7,295 nucleotides of DNA from Chloroflexota bacterium (GTDB lineage: Bacteria; Chloroflexota; Anaerolineae; 4572-78). Below, piece by piece: positions 6,364-7,295 of this stretch (positions are counted from its first letter, which is position 1; each line of letters begins with the position of its first letter). The DNA is taken from positions 1 to 7,295 of the forward strand of contig JAJRSQ010000300.1 in assembly GCA_024278725.1 (NCBI GenBank). The letters are read 5' to 3'. The position numbers were made by a program, and so were the translations under genes. The notes below the pieces were generated by a model. It did not search any database. It had not been told where the DNA came from and saw only the letters and a program-made list of their open reading frames with translations.

Positions 6364-7295
6364 TTAGCTTTGCCCGTCGAGCGTCTCAATTTTGAGCCGG
6401 GTTTGCAGGGTTGCGGTACGTCCGTCCTGATATGTAATCACCGTCTCTATGTCCAGATGGTCATTTTGGCTGTACAGCGCCGAGATGATTTCTTCATATC
6501 GCTGTGCCACAAATCCCCGTCGTACTTTCCGCGTGCGAGTGAGTTCGGCATCATCGGCGTCCAACTCTTTGTGCAACAGCAGGAAGCGCCGGATGCGTGC
6601 CGCCGGCGGCAAATCCACGTTGGCGGATTCCACATATTCCCGCACCAGTTGGTACACTTCCGGCTTTTGCGCCAAATCGGTGTAAGTGGTGTACGCAATG
6701 TGATTGTTCTCCGCCCATTTGCCGACATTGCCCATATCAATGTTCATCATCGCGGTGACGAAGGGCCAATCGCCACCGAAGACCACCGCTTCTTTGATGT
6801 ACGGGCTGAATTTCAATTTATTTTCGATGAACTGCGGGCTGAACTTCGTCCCGTCGTGTAAGGTCATCACATCTTTGGCGCGGTCAATGACGATTAAATG
6901 CCCGTCGTCATCGAAATAACCGGCGTCCCCGGAGTGCAACCAGCCGTCAATCAGCGTGTCGCGGGTGGCTTCCTCATTGCGGAAGTAGCCGACGAAGACC
7001 GCCGGCGAGCGCACCAGAATTTCGCCGCTGTCATCAATGTGGATTTCCGTATCGGGGATGGGCGTGCCGACGGTTTGGAATTTCACGTCGCCATCGCGAT
7101 GCACCACCGCAATGCCGCTGGTTTCGGTTTGCCCGTAAATCTGCTTGAGGTTGACCCCCAGGGCGTGGAAAAAACGGAAGACATCGGGTCCGAGCGCCGC
7201 GCCGCCGGTGTATGCCCGTCGCAGATGCCGCAAGCCCAGATGGTCTTTTATCATCTGAAAAACCAGCCAATCGGCGAGGAAATATTTCACCTTCA
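6364..7295 (-). CDS. AMP-forming acyl-CoA ligase, long-chain (FadD15-like) type; C-terminal part, 5' end outside window
   Basis: The frame is open to the window edge; a GTG at 7290 is an internal codon, so the start lies beyond 7295. About 310 of an expected 600-650 residues are visible. Such enzymes activate a fatty or aromatic acid with ATP and join it to CoA in the cytoplasm. Numbering from that GTG, visible ANL motifs are YTGGAAL (27-33), the A5 motif YGQTETSG (52-59), the A7 motif GWLHSGD with Asp122, and A8 around Asp136-Arg137 (VIDRAKD). The A10 motif LTRTRKVRR carries catalytic Lys255. The ATP-binding P-loop (A3) would be upstream and is not visible. The end carries an extra stretch (about 275-308, VITYQDGRTATLQTRLKIE) beyond the usual terminus. 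It is followed 14 bp later by livH, so it probably acts on what the transporter brings in. The exact substrate is unknown. Confidence 0.9.
   Translation of the reverse strand, partial: KVKYFLADWLVFQMIKDHLGLRHLRRAYTGGAALGPDVFRFFHALGVNLKQIYGQTETSGIAVVHRDGDVKFQTVGTPIPDTEIHIDDSGEILVRSPAVFVGYFRNEEATRDTLIDGWLHSGDAGYFDDDGHLIVIDRAKDVMTLHDGTKFSPQFIENKLKFSPYIKEAVVFGGDWPFVTAMMNIDMGNVGKWAENNHIAYTTYTDLAQKPEVYQLVREYVESANVDLPPAARIRRFLLLHKELDADDAELTRTRKVRRGFVAQRYEEIISALYSQNDHLDIETVITYQDGRTATLQTRLKIETLDGQS

Larger units (their letters stand above)
1029..7295 (-). other. Predicted transcription unit: ligase - livH - livM - livK - livF - paaK-like
   Basis: Six genes run on the - strand with gaps of 14, 10, 108, 95 and 14 bp in transcription order, and the only strong terminator lies after the last one (969-994). 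No promoter for the unit is visible, so it must start beyond 7295. Gene content is a nearly complete Liv-type (HAAT) ABC importer with acyl-CoA ligase-family genes at both ends. The LivG ATPase is missing from the visible part. That this is one operon is an inference from spacing and strand. Confidence 0.75.

Noticed and set aside
1..7295. Mobile element, CRISPR array, tRNA or defence system
   Set aside because: No transposase, terminal inverted repeats, regularly spaced repeats, tRNA-like folds or nuclease genes are seen; coding is nearly continuous and metabolic.

Overview
The window holds two convergent gene groups. The left group, on the + strand (2-970), has the end of an unidentified beta-rich protein and a small RpiB/LacA/LacB-type sugar-phosphate isomerase homologue. 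The right group, on the - strand (7295 down to 1029), is a six-gene operon. In transcription order it encodes a long-chain/aromatic acyl-CoA ligase (5' end outside the window), LivH permease, LivM permease, a LivK-type substrate-binding lipoprotein, LivF ATPase and a PaaK-like ligase-family protein. A strong intrinsic terminator at 969-994 ends the - strand operon. Its T-tract lies on the stop codon of the + strand isomerase gene.

The organism is a bacterium of moderate GC content with strong Shine-Dalgarno sites before nearly every gene. The substrate-binding protein is a lipoprotein (Cys20 followed by Gly-Gly-Gly) rather than a soluble periplasmic protein. This style is common in Chloroflexota and other lineages that anchor their binding proteins. 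Chloroflexota is my best guess, but it is an inference from protein style and not from a marker gene.

The - strand operon makes sense as one module. LivK captures a substrate outside the membrane, LivH and LivM form the pore, LivF and a LivG partner (not in this window, probably upstream of 7295) power transport, and a cytoplasmic ligase traps the product as a CoA thioester. HAAT-family (Liv-type) transporters that lie beside AMP-forming ligases are usually thought to carry carboxylic acids, such as aromatic or fatty acids, rather than leucine, isoleucine or valine. The substrate cannot be read from this sequence. Gene spacing is tight (10-14 bp), except around livK, which has 108 bp before it and 95 bp after it. 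The 95-bp gap holds a 12-bp perfect stem-loop.

The most notable points are two enzyme homologues with altered active sites. The PaaK-like protein lacks the Ser/Thr/Gly-rich ATP loop and the C-terminal catalytic lysine. The RpiB-like protein keeps the cysteine but replaces both active-site histidine positions. I see no mobile element, CRISPR array, tRNA, rRNA or phage gene, and no clear sign of a wholly new system.
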